A stretch of 64,000 nt of DNA from JACADW01 sp963747985. Lineage in GTDB: Bacteria > Acidobacteriota > UBA6911. A model generated the notes under the pieces. The model was not told the DNA's origin. It did not search any database and was given only the letters and a program-made list of their open reading frames with translations. Positions 44,004 through 51,879 of the stretch are shown in pieces (the stretch's first letter is position 1; each line of letters opens with the position of its first letter). The DNA is taken from NCBI GenBank assembly GCA_963747985.1, contig CAVVHG010000006.1:558001-622000 (forward strand), given 5' to 3'. Made by a program: the position numbers and the translations under genes.

Positions 44004-44675
44004 TTACACCAACCTCCCGTTTTCGAGCCGGTAGACGCGGGAGCAGATGCGGGCCAGTTTCTCGTTGTGGGTGACAAGGATTGAACTGAGGTTGTGCCTG
44101 ACATGCAGTTCGTGCAGGAGCATTCCGATGGAATCCCCGGTGTGAGGGTCGAGGTTGCCCGTAGGCTCGTCCGCGAGTATCAATTGGGGCTTCCCGACCA
44201 GCGCCCGGGCAATGGCGGCGCGCTGCTGTTCCCCGCCCGAAAGTTCGCCCGGCCGGTGCTGGACGCGGGCACCGAGACCCACGTCTTCCAGGATCGCCGC
44301 CGCGGCGCGGTGCGCCTCCGGCGCCGAAACTCCCCTGATCAGGAGCGGCATCATTACGTTTTCGACTGCGCTGAATTCGGGCAGGAGATGGTGGAATTGA
44401 AAGACAAAACCCAGGGTCTCGTTTCTGAAATTCGAAAGCTCGGCGGGAGCCAGATCCGGCAGCTCCCTTCCGGCAATTCGAATCGTGCCGGCGTCCGGCC
44501 TGTCCATCCCGCCCAGGACATGCAGAAGGGTGCTCTTGCCCGAGCCGGACACTCCCGTGATGGCGATCATCTGCCCCTTTTCCAGGGTCAGGGACAGGCC
44601 GATCAGCACATCGAGCTTGCCGGCACCCGACCGGTAGCTCTTGTCGACATCGCGCACCACCAGGAAGTCACTCAT
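44004..44675 (-). CDS. lolD: LolD-type lipoprotein/macrolide-like ABC transporter ATPase
   Basis: 223 residues from ATG 44675, overlapping the stop of the permease gene by eight bases (ATGAGTGA). The Walker A ITGVSGSGKSTLLHVLGG, the signature LSGGEQQRAAIARALVGKPQ and Walker B LILADEPTGNLD are complete, and the QFHHLLPEFSAVENV Q-loop matches LolD/MacB-type ATPases. Together with the permease upstream it should release lipoproteins from the inner membrane. Confidence 0.9.
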   Translation of the reverse strand: MSDFLVVRDVDKSYRSGAGKLDVLIGLSLTLEKGQMIAITGVSGSGKSTLLHVLGGMDRPDAGTIRIAGRELPDLAPAELSNFRNETLGFVFQFHHLLPEFSAVENVMMPLLIRGVSAPEAHRAAAAILEDVGLGARVQHRPGELSGGEQQRAAIARALVGKPQLILADEPTGNLDPHTGDSIGMLLHELHVRHNLSSILVTHNEKLARICSRVYRLENGRLV

Positions 44676-45927
44676 AACGGAGAATCTCCACCGGATCCAG
44701 CCGTGAGGCATTTCGGGCCGGGTACAGGGTGGCCAGGAAACTGATCAGAAGCGCTGTCCCCGAAACCAGCGCAACATCCCAGAACTTCAGATGAAATGGG
44801 ACGTAGGGGATGCTGTAGACCTCGGCCTCCAGATGAATCAGCCTGTACGTGTCCATTACCCAGCAGGCCGAGGCACCGAGGGTCGCTCCCATCACGGTGC
44901 CTATCATTCCGATGATCAATCCCTGGAGCATGAACACGTACATGACTGTTCTGGATGTCGCGCCCATCGCCGTCAGAATCGCGATGTCACGCTGCTTCTC
45001 CATGACCATCATGATGAGCGTGGTGACGATGTTCAGGGACGCGACGAACACGATCAGGCTGATCGTCAGGAAGAGCACGAGCTTCTCGAGCTTGAGCGCG
45101 GAGAAGAGCGGCTTGTTGAGGTCGATCCACGTGGTGGTCGTGAAACCGGGCCCGGCAACAGCGCGAATACCGTCCGAGACTCTCTCCACATCCTCGAGGT
45201 CGACAGTCTTGAACTGCAGTACGGATGCGGAGCCCGGCGGGAAGGAGAAGAGCCGCCGGGCGGCCTCGAGGCTCGTGTAGGCCCAATTGGCGTCGTAATC
45301 CCAGAGACCCGACTCGAAAATGGCGGCCACGCGAAAAGACTTCTCGGCTGCGGTCATTCCGAACGGCGTCAGGTGCCCCATGGGGTAGAAGATCCTCAGG
45401 GTGTCGCCGATTTGGACGCCCATGGTGCGCGACATCTCTTTCCCGATGATTATGTTTTCCTGGGTCCGTGAAGCCTGCTCCTGTCCGCTGTCCGCCGCCG
45501 CGCGATCCAGCGCGCCGGGATCGCCCGAAGTAATGTGCGAGAAGAAATCCGAGATCTCGCGTTCACGCTTCGGATCGACCCCTTTCAGTACCGCGCCCTG
45601 ATTTCGATGGGGGCTCGCAACGAAAACCTGGTTGAAGATCGCCGGCGCACACCCCGTAACACCAGGCGTGTTCTTCACGCGCTGGAGGACCTGTTCGTAG
45701 TCCAGCACCGGCGTGCTGTCCAGGCGAAGCAGGTTGACGTGCGCCGTCGCCCCTACGATCTTCGCCTGTATGTCCTCCCGGAAGCCGGTCGAGAGCGCGA
45801 GCGCGATCACGAGGGCCATGACGCCCGCAGTTATTCCTATGATGGAGATGGCCGAGACAACGGAGACCATCGTCTGCTTACGCTTCGCCTTAAGGTAGCG
45901 AAGGGCGACGAAAAGCTCGAATTTCAT
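44668..45927 (-). CDS. lolC: LolC/LolE-family lipoprotein-releasing ABC permease
   Basis: 419 residues. The N-terminal FVALRYLKAKRKQTMVSVVSAISIIGITAGVM (one membrane segment with its basic lead), a periplasmic domain of about 200 residues and three C-terminal membrane helices (LFLTISLIVFVASLNIVTTL, FMLQGLIIGMIGTVMG, ALLISFLATLYPA) give the LolCE topology, ending with the conserved RLDPVEILRYE. A single permease gene suggests a homodimeric LolFD-like exporter. A repeat fragment directly precedes the start codon and no clear ribosome site is visible. Confidence 0.9.
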   Translation of the reverse strand: MKFELFVALRYLKAKRKQTMVSVVSAISIIGITAGVMALVIALALSTGFREDIQAKIVGATAHVNLLRLDSTPVLDYEQVLQRVKNTPGVTGCAPAIFNQVFVASPHRNQGAVLKGVDPKREREISDFFSHITSGDPGALDRAAADSGQEQASRTQENIIIGKEMSRTMGVQIGDTLRIFYPMGHLTPFGMTAAEKSFRVAAIFESGLWDYDANWAYTSLEAARRLFSFPPGSASVLQFKTVDLEDVERVSDGIRAVAGPGFTTTTWIDLNKPLFSALKLEKLVLFLTISLIVFVASLNIVTTLIMMVMEKQRDIAILTAMGATSRTVMYVFMLQGLIIGMIGTVMGATLGASACWVMDTYRLIHLEAEVYSIPYVPFHLKFWDVALVSGTALLISFLATLYPARNASRLDPVEILRYE

Positions 45928-45952
45928 CGGAAATCACCGACGGACACCGATG
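45928..45952. repeat. Half of a dispersed repeat abutting the lolC start
   Basis: Minus-strand reading CATCGGTGTCCGTCGGTGAT and the TTCCG that follows resembles the widespread ATCNGTGTCCNTCNGTGGTTTCC intergenic repeat. It begins one base upstream of the lolC ATG, where a Shine-Dalgarno sequence would be expected. Confidence 0.4.
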
Positions 45953-45984
45953 CAGGCAGGAAGCCGGGCGTCACTCGCCAACGC

Positions 45985-47520
45985 TCATTCGACCGCATCG
46001 ACCTCCCCGGGGGCTTGCGGCTGGGTATCGGATTCAGGCCGCAGCAGCGGAAACAGGATGACCTCGCGAATAGAACGGGAATTGGTCAGAACCATCGTCA
46101 GGCGATCGATTCCGATACCCTCGCCTGCAGTGGGCGGCATGCCGTAACTGAGCGCCCGGATGTAATCCTCGTCCATGGCATGGGCGGTATCGTCCCCGAG
46201 CCCGCGCTGGCGCAGTTGCTCCTCGAACCGGGCACGTTGCTCGGCGGGATCGTTCAGCTCGGAATAGGCGTTGGCCACCTCCATGCCCGCAACGTAGAGC
46301 TCGAAGCGCTCCACCGTTTCCGGGTCATCCGCCTTCGTCTTCGAAAGCGGCGACACTTCGGTCGGAAAGTCATAAATGAAGGTCGGCTGGATAAGGTGCG
46401 GTTCGGCGACCTCCTCGAAAATCGCCGCCAGCAGCTTTCCCGGACCATCGGCTGATTCGAATTGCGCGTTCACGCTCCTGGCCAGTGCACGAAGCCGTTC
46501 CGGTGATTTCAAATCGTCGCCTGAAGGCCCGGGAACGGACTCGGGCCAGAAACGCACAATCGCATCGCGCAGGGTGTACCGCTCCCACCGGTTGAAATCC
46601 AGCACCTGATCCTGGTAGGTGACGGTTCTCGATCCTGTCACCGCCTCGACGATCTGCTTGATCATTTCCTCCGTAAGGTCCATCAGGTCGCGGAAATCAC
46701 TGTAGGCCTGATAGAACTCCAGCATCGTGAACTCGGGATTGTGCTGGGTTGAGATCCCTTCGTTCCGGAAGATGCGCCCAAGCTCGTAGACCCGGGGGAA
46801 GCCGCCGACGATCAGGCGTTTCAGATGAAGTTCGAGCGCGATCCGCAGGTAAAGATCAAGGTCCAGCGCGTTGTGGTGGGTGAGGAAAGGGCGAGCCAGC
46901 GCCCCGCCTGCGATCGGTTGCAGCACGGGCGTCTCCACCTCCAGGTAGCCTCTGCTGTCCAGAAAGTTGCGGATCTCCCTTATGATCCGGCTCCGCTTCG
47001 CGAACACTGCCCGCACCTCGGGATTGACTATCAGGTCCACATACCGTTGCCGGAAGCGGGTTTCAACGTCAGTCAGACCATGCCACTTCTCCGGCAGGGG
47101 CGTGAGGTTCTTGGACAGGTGCTGAAGGCGTGAAGACAGTACGGTCAGTTCGTTGGTCCGAGTCCTGAACAGGACGCCCTCGACGCCCAGGATGTCTCCC
47201 AGGTCCAGCAACTGAAACAGTTCGTAGCTCGCATCGTCGACCTTGTCGCGGCGCATGTAGACCTGGATCCGGTGCTCTCCGTCCGACAGATCGAGAAAAC
47301 CCGCCTTGCCCTGAGGCCGCAGTGACATAACCCGCCCGCACACGCGGACCTGCTCTTTTTTCGTTTCCAGTTCAGGCCCGCCAAGGCCGTCGAATGATGA
47401 CCTCAGGCCGGTGATGGTATGCGTGTAGTCGAAGCGGTGAGGGTATGGATCGAACCCTCTCCGTTTCAGTTCGGCCAGCTTGAAACGTCGTTGCGCAGCA
47501 AGGTTGGTCGGGGCTTCCAT
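45985..47520 (-). CDS. lysS: Lysyl-tRNA synthetase, class II
   Basis: 511 residues. The N-terminal OB-fold anticodon domain (about 60-150; VRVCGRVMSLRPQGKAGFLDL) precedes the class II core with motif 2 (FRNEGISTQHNPEFTMLEFY) and motif 3 (GIGIDRLTMVLTNSRSIREV). The active-site FYQAYSDFRDLMDLTEEM helix is typical of LysS. Charges tRNA(Lys) in the cytoplasm. Its ATG overlaps the nusB stop (TAATG), so the genes are coupled. Confidence 0.95.
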   Translation of the reverse strand: MEAPTNLAAQRRFKLAELKRRGFDPYPHRFDYTHTITGLRSSFDGLGGPELETKKEQVRVCGRVMSLRPQGKAGFLDLSDGEHRIQVYMRRDKVDDASYELFQLLDLGDILGVEGVLFRTRTNELTVLSSRLQHLSKNLTPLPEKWHGLTDVETRFRQRYVDLIVNPEVRAVFAKRSRIIREIRNFLDSRGYLEVETPVLQPIAGGALARPFLTHHNALDLDLYLRIALELHLKRLIVGGFPRVYELGRIFRNEGISTQHNPEFTMLEFYQAYSDFRDLMDLTEEMIKQIVEAVTGSRTVTYQDQVLDFNRWERYTLRDAIVRFWPESVPGPSGDDLKSPERLRALARSVNAQFESADGPGKLLAAIFEEVAEPHLIQPTFIYDFPTEVSPLSKTKADDPETVERFELYVAGMEVANAYSELNDPAEQRARFEEQLRQRGLGDDTAHAMDEDYIRALSYGMPPTAGEGIGIDRLTMVLTNSRSIREVILFPLLRPESDTQPQAPGEVDAVE

Positions 47521-47942
47521 TATTCGTCCGCCTTTTTCGAGGTGAGATGCTTTCGGATGCTGTCGAGGATGCCGTTCACGAATTGCGCGGATTCGTGAGT
47601 CGAGAACTTCCTGGCGACCTCCAGCGCTTCGTTTATGACGACCGTGCTCGGGGTCTTGTCCTCGGAAAGAAGTTCGTACACCGCCAGCCTGAGGATGTTC
47701 CTGTCCACCGCAGCCATGCGACTGAGCCGCCAGTTCTCCGCATGAGTCTGAATGAGCTTGTCGATTTCCTTCAGCCTGGCTACGCTTCCCTCAAACAGGC
47801 GGGTTGCGAACTCCCTGACCTGAGGCGAATGCTCATTCATCTCCCAGAATGATTTGAGGATGTATTCGCATTCGTGTTTTCCGATGTCGCGCTGATACAG
47901 CATCTGAACAGCGCATTCACGCGCGACGCGCCTGATTCCCAT
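47520..47942 (-). CDS. nusB: Transcription antitermination factor NusB
   Basis: 140 residues, all-helical. The N-terminus RRVARECAVQMLYQRDIG and the C-terminal LRLAVYELLSEDKTPSTVVINEALEVARKFST (one conserved block) are the NusB signature. With NusE/S10 it binds boxA RNA in rRNA antitermination. Commonly follows ribH, as here (gap about 40 bases). Confidence 0.93.
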   Translation of the reverse strand: MGIRRVARECAVQMLYQRDIGKHECEYILKSFWEMNEHSPQVREFATRLFEGSVARLKEIDKLIQTHAENWRLSRMAAVDRNILRLAVYELLSEDKTPSTVVINEALEVARKFSTHESAQFVNGILDSIRKHLTSKKADE

Positions 47943-47982
47943 AGTGTGAGGTCGCCGCGGTTGCCACGGCGTCGTCCGGGCT

Positions 47983-48447
47983 TCAAATCTGCTTCATCAC
48001 CTGCGCCATCTCGATTGCCGCCATTGCGGCTTCAAAGCCCTTGTTGCCCGACTTGAGGCCGGCCCGCTCGATTGCTTGTTCAATCGTGTCGCAGGTGAGG
48101 ACACCGTAGATGACCGTCACGCCGGTTTCCACGCTGAGCGCGCCAATTTCCTTGGTGACCGCTGCCGCAATGTGGTCGAAATGGGGAGTATTGCCTCTCA
48201 AGAGGGCGCCGAGACACAGCACGGCATCGTATTTCTTCGACAAGGCGAGTTTCTTGGCGACAAGCGGAATTTCAAAAGAGCCCGGCACCCAGACGACTGT
48301 GATGTCCTCCGGCGCGGCGCCGTGGCGATCCAGGGCATCCAGCGCCCCGCTCAGGAGTCGGTCGCTGATGAAATTGTTGAAACGACTGATAACGATGGCG
48401 AAACGACCGCCTTTCGCCTCCAGTTTCCCCTGGATCGTCTGGGCCAT
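47983..48447 (-). CDS. ribH: 6,7-dimethyl-8-ribityllumazine synthase
   Basis: 154 residues. FAIVISRFNNFISDRLLSGA, VVWVPGSFEIPLVAKKLA, the phosphate-binding ALLRGNTPHFDHIAAAVTKE (H in the FDHI motif) and VLTCDTIEQAIERAG define lumazine synthase. It performs the penultimate step of riboflavin synthesis, usually as a 60-mer or pentamer. No rib partner genes are present, and no FMN riboswitch was found upstream. It is the first gene of the ribH-nusB-lysS-lolC-lolD run. Confidence 0.95.
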   Translation of the reverse strand: MAQTIQGKLEAKGGRFAIVISRFNNFISDRLLSGALDALDRHGAAPEDITVVWVPGSFEIPLVAKKLALSKKYDAVLCLGALLRGNTPHFDHIAAAVTKEIGALSVETGVTVIYGVLTCDTIEQAIERAGLKSGNKGFEAAMAAIEMAQVMKQI

Positions 48448-48525
48448 GACCGTCCCCTCTCTTCAAGTTGCAGCGCGAGCAAACCGGCACGGGCTCACTC
48501 GGGCCAGGCACCGGCTGAACTCTAG

Positions 48526-48554
48526 ATTCTCCTAGAGATGCGGGCCGTTGACAA
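48526..48554 (-). promoter_or_regulatory. Candidate ribH promoter with a palindrome centred on the -10
   Basis: Minus strand TTGTCA (48554-48549, five of six) is 17 bases from GAGAAT (48531-48526, four of six). The -10 lies exactly in the centre of an 18-base dyad, 48520-48537 (CTCTAG, ATTCTC, CTAGAG), which could be an operator or a small hairpin. Confidence 0.35.
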
Positions 48555-48627
48555 GGACAATTGTCGCTGCCTCTGTGATTCAGACAGCGGCGATTGAAGT
48601 GACCCCGTCTCGTCGGGTGATCGCTGT

Positions 48628-48716
48628 CCAACCCCTTCAGGGTTGGGGCTTGCGGTGGACCCGATCATCCCGGGGTTTGCACCCCGGGCTGATCTGTTCG
48701 ACCCCCTTCGGGGTCG
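48628..48716. repeat. Left hairpin block of the 116-bp array
   Basis: Three stacked hairpins: 48628-48646 (CCAACCC, loop CTTCA, GGGTTGG); 48669-48688 (CCCGGGGT, loop TTGC, ACCCCGGG); 48699-48716 (CGACCCC, loop CTTC, GGGGTCG). The first two reappear in opposite order on the right side of the array. The third resembles the unit hairpin CGACGC-TGAAA-GCGTCG and is followed by a degenerate unit end (GACTCCGACGTACTGCG). Confidence 0.8.
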
Positions 48717-48732
48717 ACTCCGACGTACTGCG

Positions 48733-49660
48733 CCCGGGAGCTGAGCGTGACCATGCCGTTCAGTCCGTTGATTCAGCGGTGGCGGCGATGCCTCACAGAT
48801 ACCAGCCGCGATCGACATCGACGACGCTGAAAGCGTCGACTGGAGCAGCCCGGGAGCAGAGCGTGACCATGCCGTTCAGTCCATTGATTCAGCGGTGGCG
48901 GCGATGCCTCACAGATACCAGCCGCGACCGACATCGACGACGCTGAAAGCGTCGACTGGAGCAGCCCGGGAGCAGAGCGTGACCATGCTGTTCAGTCCAT
49001 TGATTCACCGGTGGCGGCGATGCCTCACAGATACCAGCCGCGACCGACATCGACGACGCTGAAAGCGTCGACTGGAGCAGCCCGGGAGCAGAGCGTGACC
49101 ATGCTGTTCAGTCCGTTGATTCACCGGTGGCGGCGATGCCTCACAGATACCAGCCGCGATCGACATCGACGACGCTGAAAGCGTCGACTGGAGCAGCCCG
49201 GGAGCTGAGCGTGACCATGCCGTTCAGTCCGTTGATTCACCGGTGGCGGCGATACCTCACGGATGCCAGCCGCGATCGACATCGACGACGCTGAAAGCGT
49301 CGACTGGAGCAGCCCGGGAGCTGAGCGTGACCATGCCGTTCAGTCCGTTGATTCAGCGGTGGCGGCGATGCCTCACAGATACCAGCCGCGATCGACATCG
49401 ACGACGCGGAAAGCGTCGACTGGAGCAGCCCGGGAGCTGAGCGTGACCATGCCGTTCAGTCCGTTGATTCAGCGGTGGCGGCGATGCCTCACAGATACCA
49501 GCCGCGATCGACATCGACGACGCTGAAAGCGTCGACTGGAGCAGCCCGGGAGCTGAGCGTGACCATGCCGTTCAGTCCGTTGATTCAGCGGTGGCGGCGA
49601 TGCCTCACAGATACCAGCCGCGATCGACATCGACGACGCGGAAAGCGTCGAATACCAGCC
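48733..49660. repeat. Eight tandem copies of a 116-bp unit
   Basis: The landmark CCCGGGAG recurs at 48733, 48849, 48965, 49081, 49197, 49313, 49429 and 49545, exactly 116 apart; the next position (49659-49661) is the right flank. 928 bases therefore hold eight units with no length change. Each unit has the order CCCGGGAGC(T/A)GAGCGTG, CCATGC(C/T)GTTCAGTCC, a small dyad CC(G/A)TTG-ATT-CA(G/C)CGG, CCAGCCGCGA(T/C)CGACATC, and the hairpin CGACGC-(TG/GG)AAA-GCGTCG. 116 is not a multiple of three, so no frame stays in phase; short repetitive open frames here are not genes. Units differ by a few point substitutions shared between neighbours. Confidence 0.95.
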
Positions 49661-49720
49661 CGGGGTCCAAACCCCGGGAACAATCCAGCCCCCACGAGTT
49701 CAACCCTGCAGGGGTTGAAC
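49659..49720. repeat. Right hairpin block of the 116-bp array, inverted relative to the left
   Basis: 49659-49678 (CCCGGGGT, loop CCAA, ACCCCGGG) and 49698-49720 (GTTCAACCC, loop TGCAG, GGGTTGAAC, nine perfect pairs). Compared with the left block the two hairpin types are in reverse order, so the whole element is bounded by inverted repeats. Confidence 0.8.
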
Positions 49721-49796
49721 CCAGCGCTCTCCTCCGGATGGGGGCTCGATTGTCTGATTTGCGCGCAGCTGCCGGCGCGGAACCAAAGGCCCTGAC

Positions 49797-51101
49797 TCAG
49801 GATCGGGCAGCGAGGAGCCTGAAGAACTCGAGCATGGTCCTGCCCGAAGGGTACACAGGAACGCCGAGCCGGCGCGCCAGATCGTCCAAGGACAGGCCGT
49901 CCACGAGGATCCCATCGATCCGGGAGAGCGCTTCGCCCGGGATGACCACAAAATCGGCGGGATCAACCGACGTGAGGGCGGCCAGGATGTCCTGGCCGGC
50001 CAGTAACCCGGCGACGGTGACGGACTCGCCCATGAACCGGTTCTTCGCCTCGACGGTCCTGAGATGTGAACCGATCCGGTCGTTGATGCGGGATACGCAC
50101 CTGCTGAGGATGGGGTAAAAGAGGGTCCCGGTCACCAACGCGCCGCGCAACCCCGGCCTGGGCTTACGGCGGCGCCTGATTTCGATTTCAAAGTCATCGA
50201 GGAACCTGCGCGCCATCCCAATTCCATCCTCGATCTGGGCAAAATCATCGTAGTGTGCGCTTTCGGGGAGAGGCATGCCGCCCTGCAGATAAAACTCGTC
50301 GGCAAGGTAAGCGAACGTCAGGCCCGTTTCCCGGCGGAAGCGGGCCTGCCAGGGCGTTGCCACCCGGATGACCTCCCGGCAGTACCTCGCCGTAACGGGC
50401 GTGAACACCTCCCTGGCCCGCCCGTGGTCTGACAGGCCGAGCGGAACGACCGCGACCGAGTCGACACCCGGATGGAATCGGTAGAGATCGAACACCGTCC
50501 TTTCGAGGTGGTCGCCGTCATTGATGCCGGGCATGAGTACGACCTGGGTATGAAGCCTGATGCCTCCGTCAGTCAACTTCCTGATCTTGCCGGCAAGATC
50601 GTCTGCTTTCTTTCGTCCGAGTATCCGGGTCCGCAGATCCACCTCGGTAGCGTGAACCGAGACATAGAGAGGAGACAGCCTTTGCTCGATGATCCGGTCC
50701 AGCTCCTTTTCGGGCAGGTTGGTCAGGGTAATGTAGTTGCCGTGCAGAAAGGAGAGGCGGTAGTCGTCGTCCTTGACCCGGAGAGTAGCACGGACGCCTG
50801 GTGGCAGCTGGTTGATGAAGCAGAACATGCACGAGTTGGCGCAGGTTCGGGTGCGGAACTCCTCGACCTCCACACCCAACGCGTCACCATGCAGGACGCC
50901 TGCGTGCAGGTCCACCGTTGCGCCGCCAGCCTTCCGGACCTCAAGAACCAACTCCTCTTCAGCAAGGTAGAACTTGAGGGCCAGCTCGTCGGGCGTCGGG
51001 TGTCCGTTCACTGAGAGGATCTCATCGCCGGCCGCCAGGCCAAGGCTCTCAGCGATGGAGCCGCTGTCGACGCCCAGTATCCGTATCCCCCTGGCACTCA
51101 T
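49797..51101 (-). CDS. DUF512 radical-SAM-like protein with PDZ domain
   Basis: 434 residues. An N-terminal PDZ-like segment (ILGVDSGSIAESLGLAAGDEILSVNG) spans residues 7-60. The iron-sulfur motif follows as C87, C91 and C94 (TCANSCMFCFINQLPPG). A radical-SAM-type barrel comes next (LHTQVVLMPGINDG, PLGLSDHG), and the C-terminal DUF512 region contains LVTGTLFYPIL and MGESVTVAGLLAGQDILAAL. The reaction is unknown. The 3' end abuts the 116-bp array. Its start overlaps the pgsA stop. Confidence 0.87.
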   Translation of the reverse strand: MSARGIRILGVDSGSIAESLGLAAGDEILSVNGHPTPDELALKFYLAEEELVLEVRKAGGATVDLHAGVLHGDALGVEVEEFRTRTCANSCMFCFINQLPPGVRATLRVKDDDYRLSFLHGNYITLTNLPEKELDRIIEQRLSPLYVSVHATEVDLRTRILGRKKADDLAGKIRKLTDGGIRLHTQVVLMPGINDGDHLERTVFDLYRFHPGVDSVAVVPLGLSDHGRAREVFTPVTARYCREVIRVATPWQARFRRETGLTFAYLADEFYLQGGMPLPESAHYDDFAQIEDGIGMARRFLDDFEIEIRRRRKPRPGLRGALVTGTLFYPILSRCVSRINDRIGSHLRTVEAKNRFMGESVTVAGLLAGQDILAALTSVDPADFVVIPGEALSRIDGILVDGLSLDDLARRLGVPVYPSGRTMLEFFRLLAARS

Positions 51102-51670
51102 GATTCGCCGCCGGCCCCTTGATGAGACTCAATCAGCCGAAAGGATCGGTAGAGGTAGTGGGAACCCGAAGCGACCGTCAGGAAGAGGGAGGCATACACT
51201 AGAGCGTCGAAAACCAGCAGAAATCTGTGCGGGAGGAAATTAACTGCCAGGCAAACCCCTATGGTAACCAACTGAATCCCGGTCGTCCATTTGCCGAGCA
51301 GACTTGGCGGGAATTTCGATACCTGGAGCCTTAGATAGAGGAGGAGGGAAAACATCGCAATCAACAGGTCGCGGCTGATGGAAAGGATCGTCAGCCAGGC
51401 GGGGATGTGAGCCTTCACCGGGACCGAGGGGACGGTCAGACTGATGAACGCAGCAGTCATCAGCAGTTTGTCGGCCATTGGATCCAGGAAGGATCCGAGC
51501 GATGTCCTCTGTTTCAGCTTCCGCGCGATGAGCCCGTCGAGGGCATCGGTGACCCCCGCAAGGACGAACACGGCGACAGCCGCGCCCGTGTGGCCGTAGA
51601 CGAGCAGAAGGACGAAGAAGGGAATGGCCGCAATCCGCAGGATCGTCATCTGGTTGGCGTAAGTTAACAC
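51098..51670 (-). CDS. pgsA: CDP-diacylglycerol-glycerol-3-phosphate 3-phosphatidyltransferase
   Basis: 190 residues. The CDP-alcohol phosphotransferase motif reads DALDGLIARKLKQRTSLGSFLDP MADK across residues 42-66 (D..DG..AR....G..LD...D). There are about five membrane helices. It makes phosphatidylglycerol phosphate at the inner membrane. Other CDP-alcohol transferases are possible, but sequence and size fit PgsA. Divergent from the DUF4388 gene. Confidence 0.88.
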   Translation of the reverse strand: MLTYANQMTILRIAAIPFFVLLLVYGHTGAAVAVFVLAGVTDALDGLIARKLKQRTSLGSFLDPMADKLLMTAAFISLTVPSVPVKAHIPAWLTILSISRDLLIAMFSLLLYLRLQVSKFPPSLLGKWTTGIQLVTIGVCLAVNFLPHRFLLVFDALVYASLFLTVASGSHYLYRSFRLIESHQGAGGES

Positions 51671-51879
51671 GAATGCTCGCTCCCTCGTTCCGGGCCGCAG
51701 GGTGGCGCCAGGCTCACCTGGCCCCCCCCGCCGCCCTGCGAATCGCGGCTGAAGTAATGCCCCCCAAGTGCCGATGCGTTAGTGGGGCAGAATCACACAA
51801 GCACTCGGCGTCGCCGATCGTAGATCCGCGATGCCGGCCAGGGGCGAATTATGCCACTGGGACCGAGGTAGTTGAAAGT

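Noticed and set aside
48448..48625. FMN riboswitch ahead of ribH
   Set aside because: None of the conserved RFN blocks is present; only a promoter-like region and a small dyad were found.
48733..49660. CRISPR array
   Set aside because: Units are contiguous with no variable spacers, and no cas gene is nearby.
48776..50118. Short open frames with repeated peptide PHRYQPRSTSTT inside the array
   Set aside because: They arise from the 116-bp repeat, change frame with each unit and have no ribosome site; not genes.
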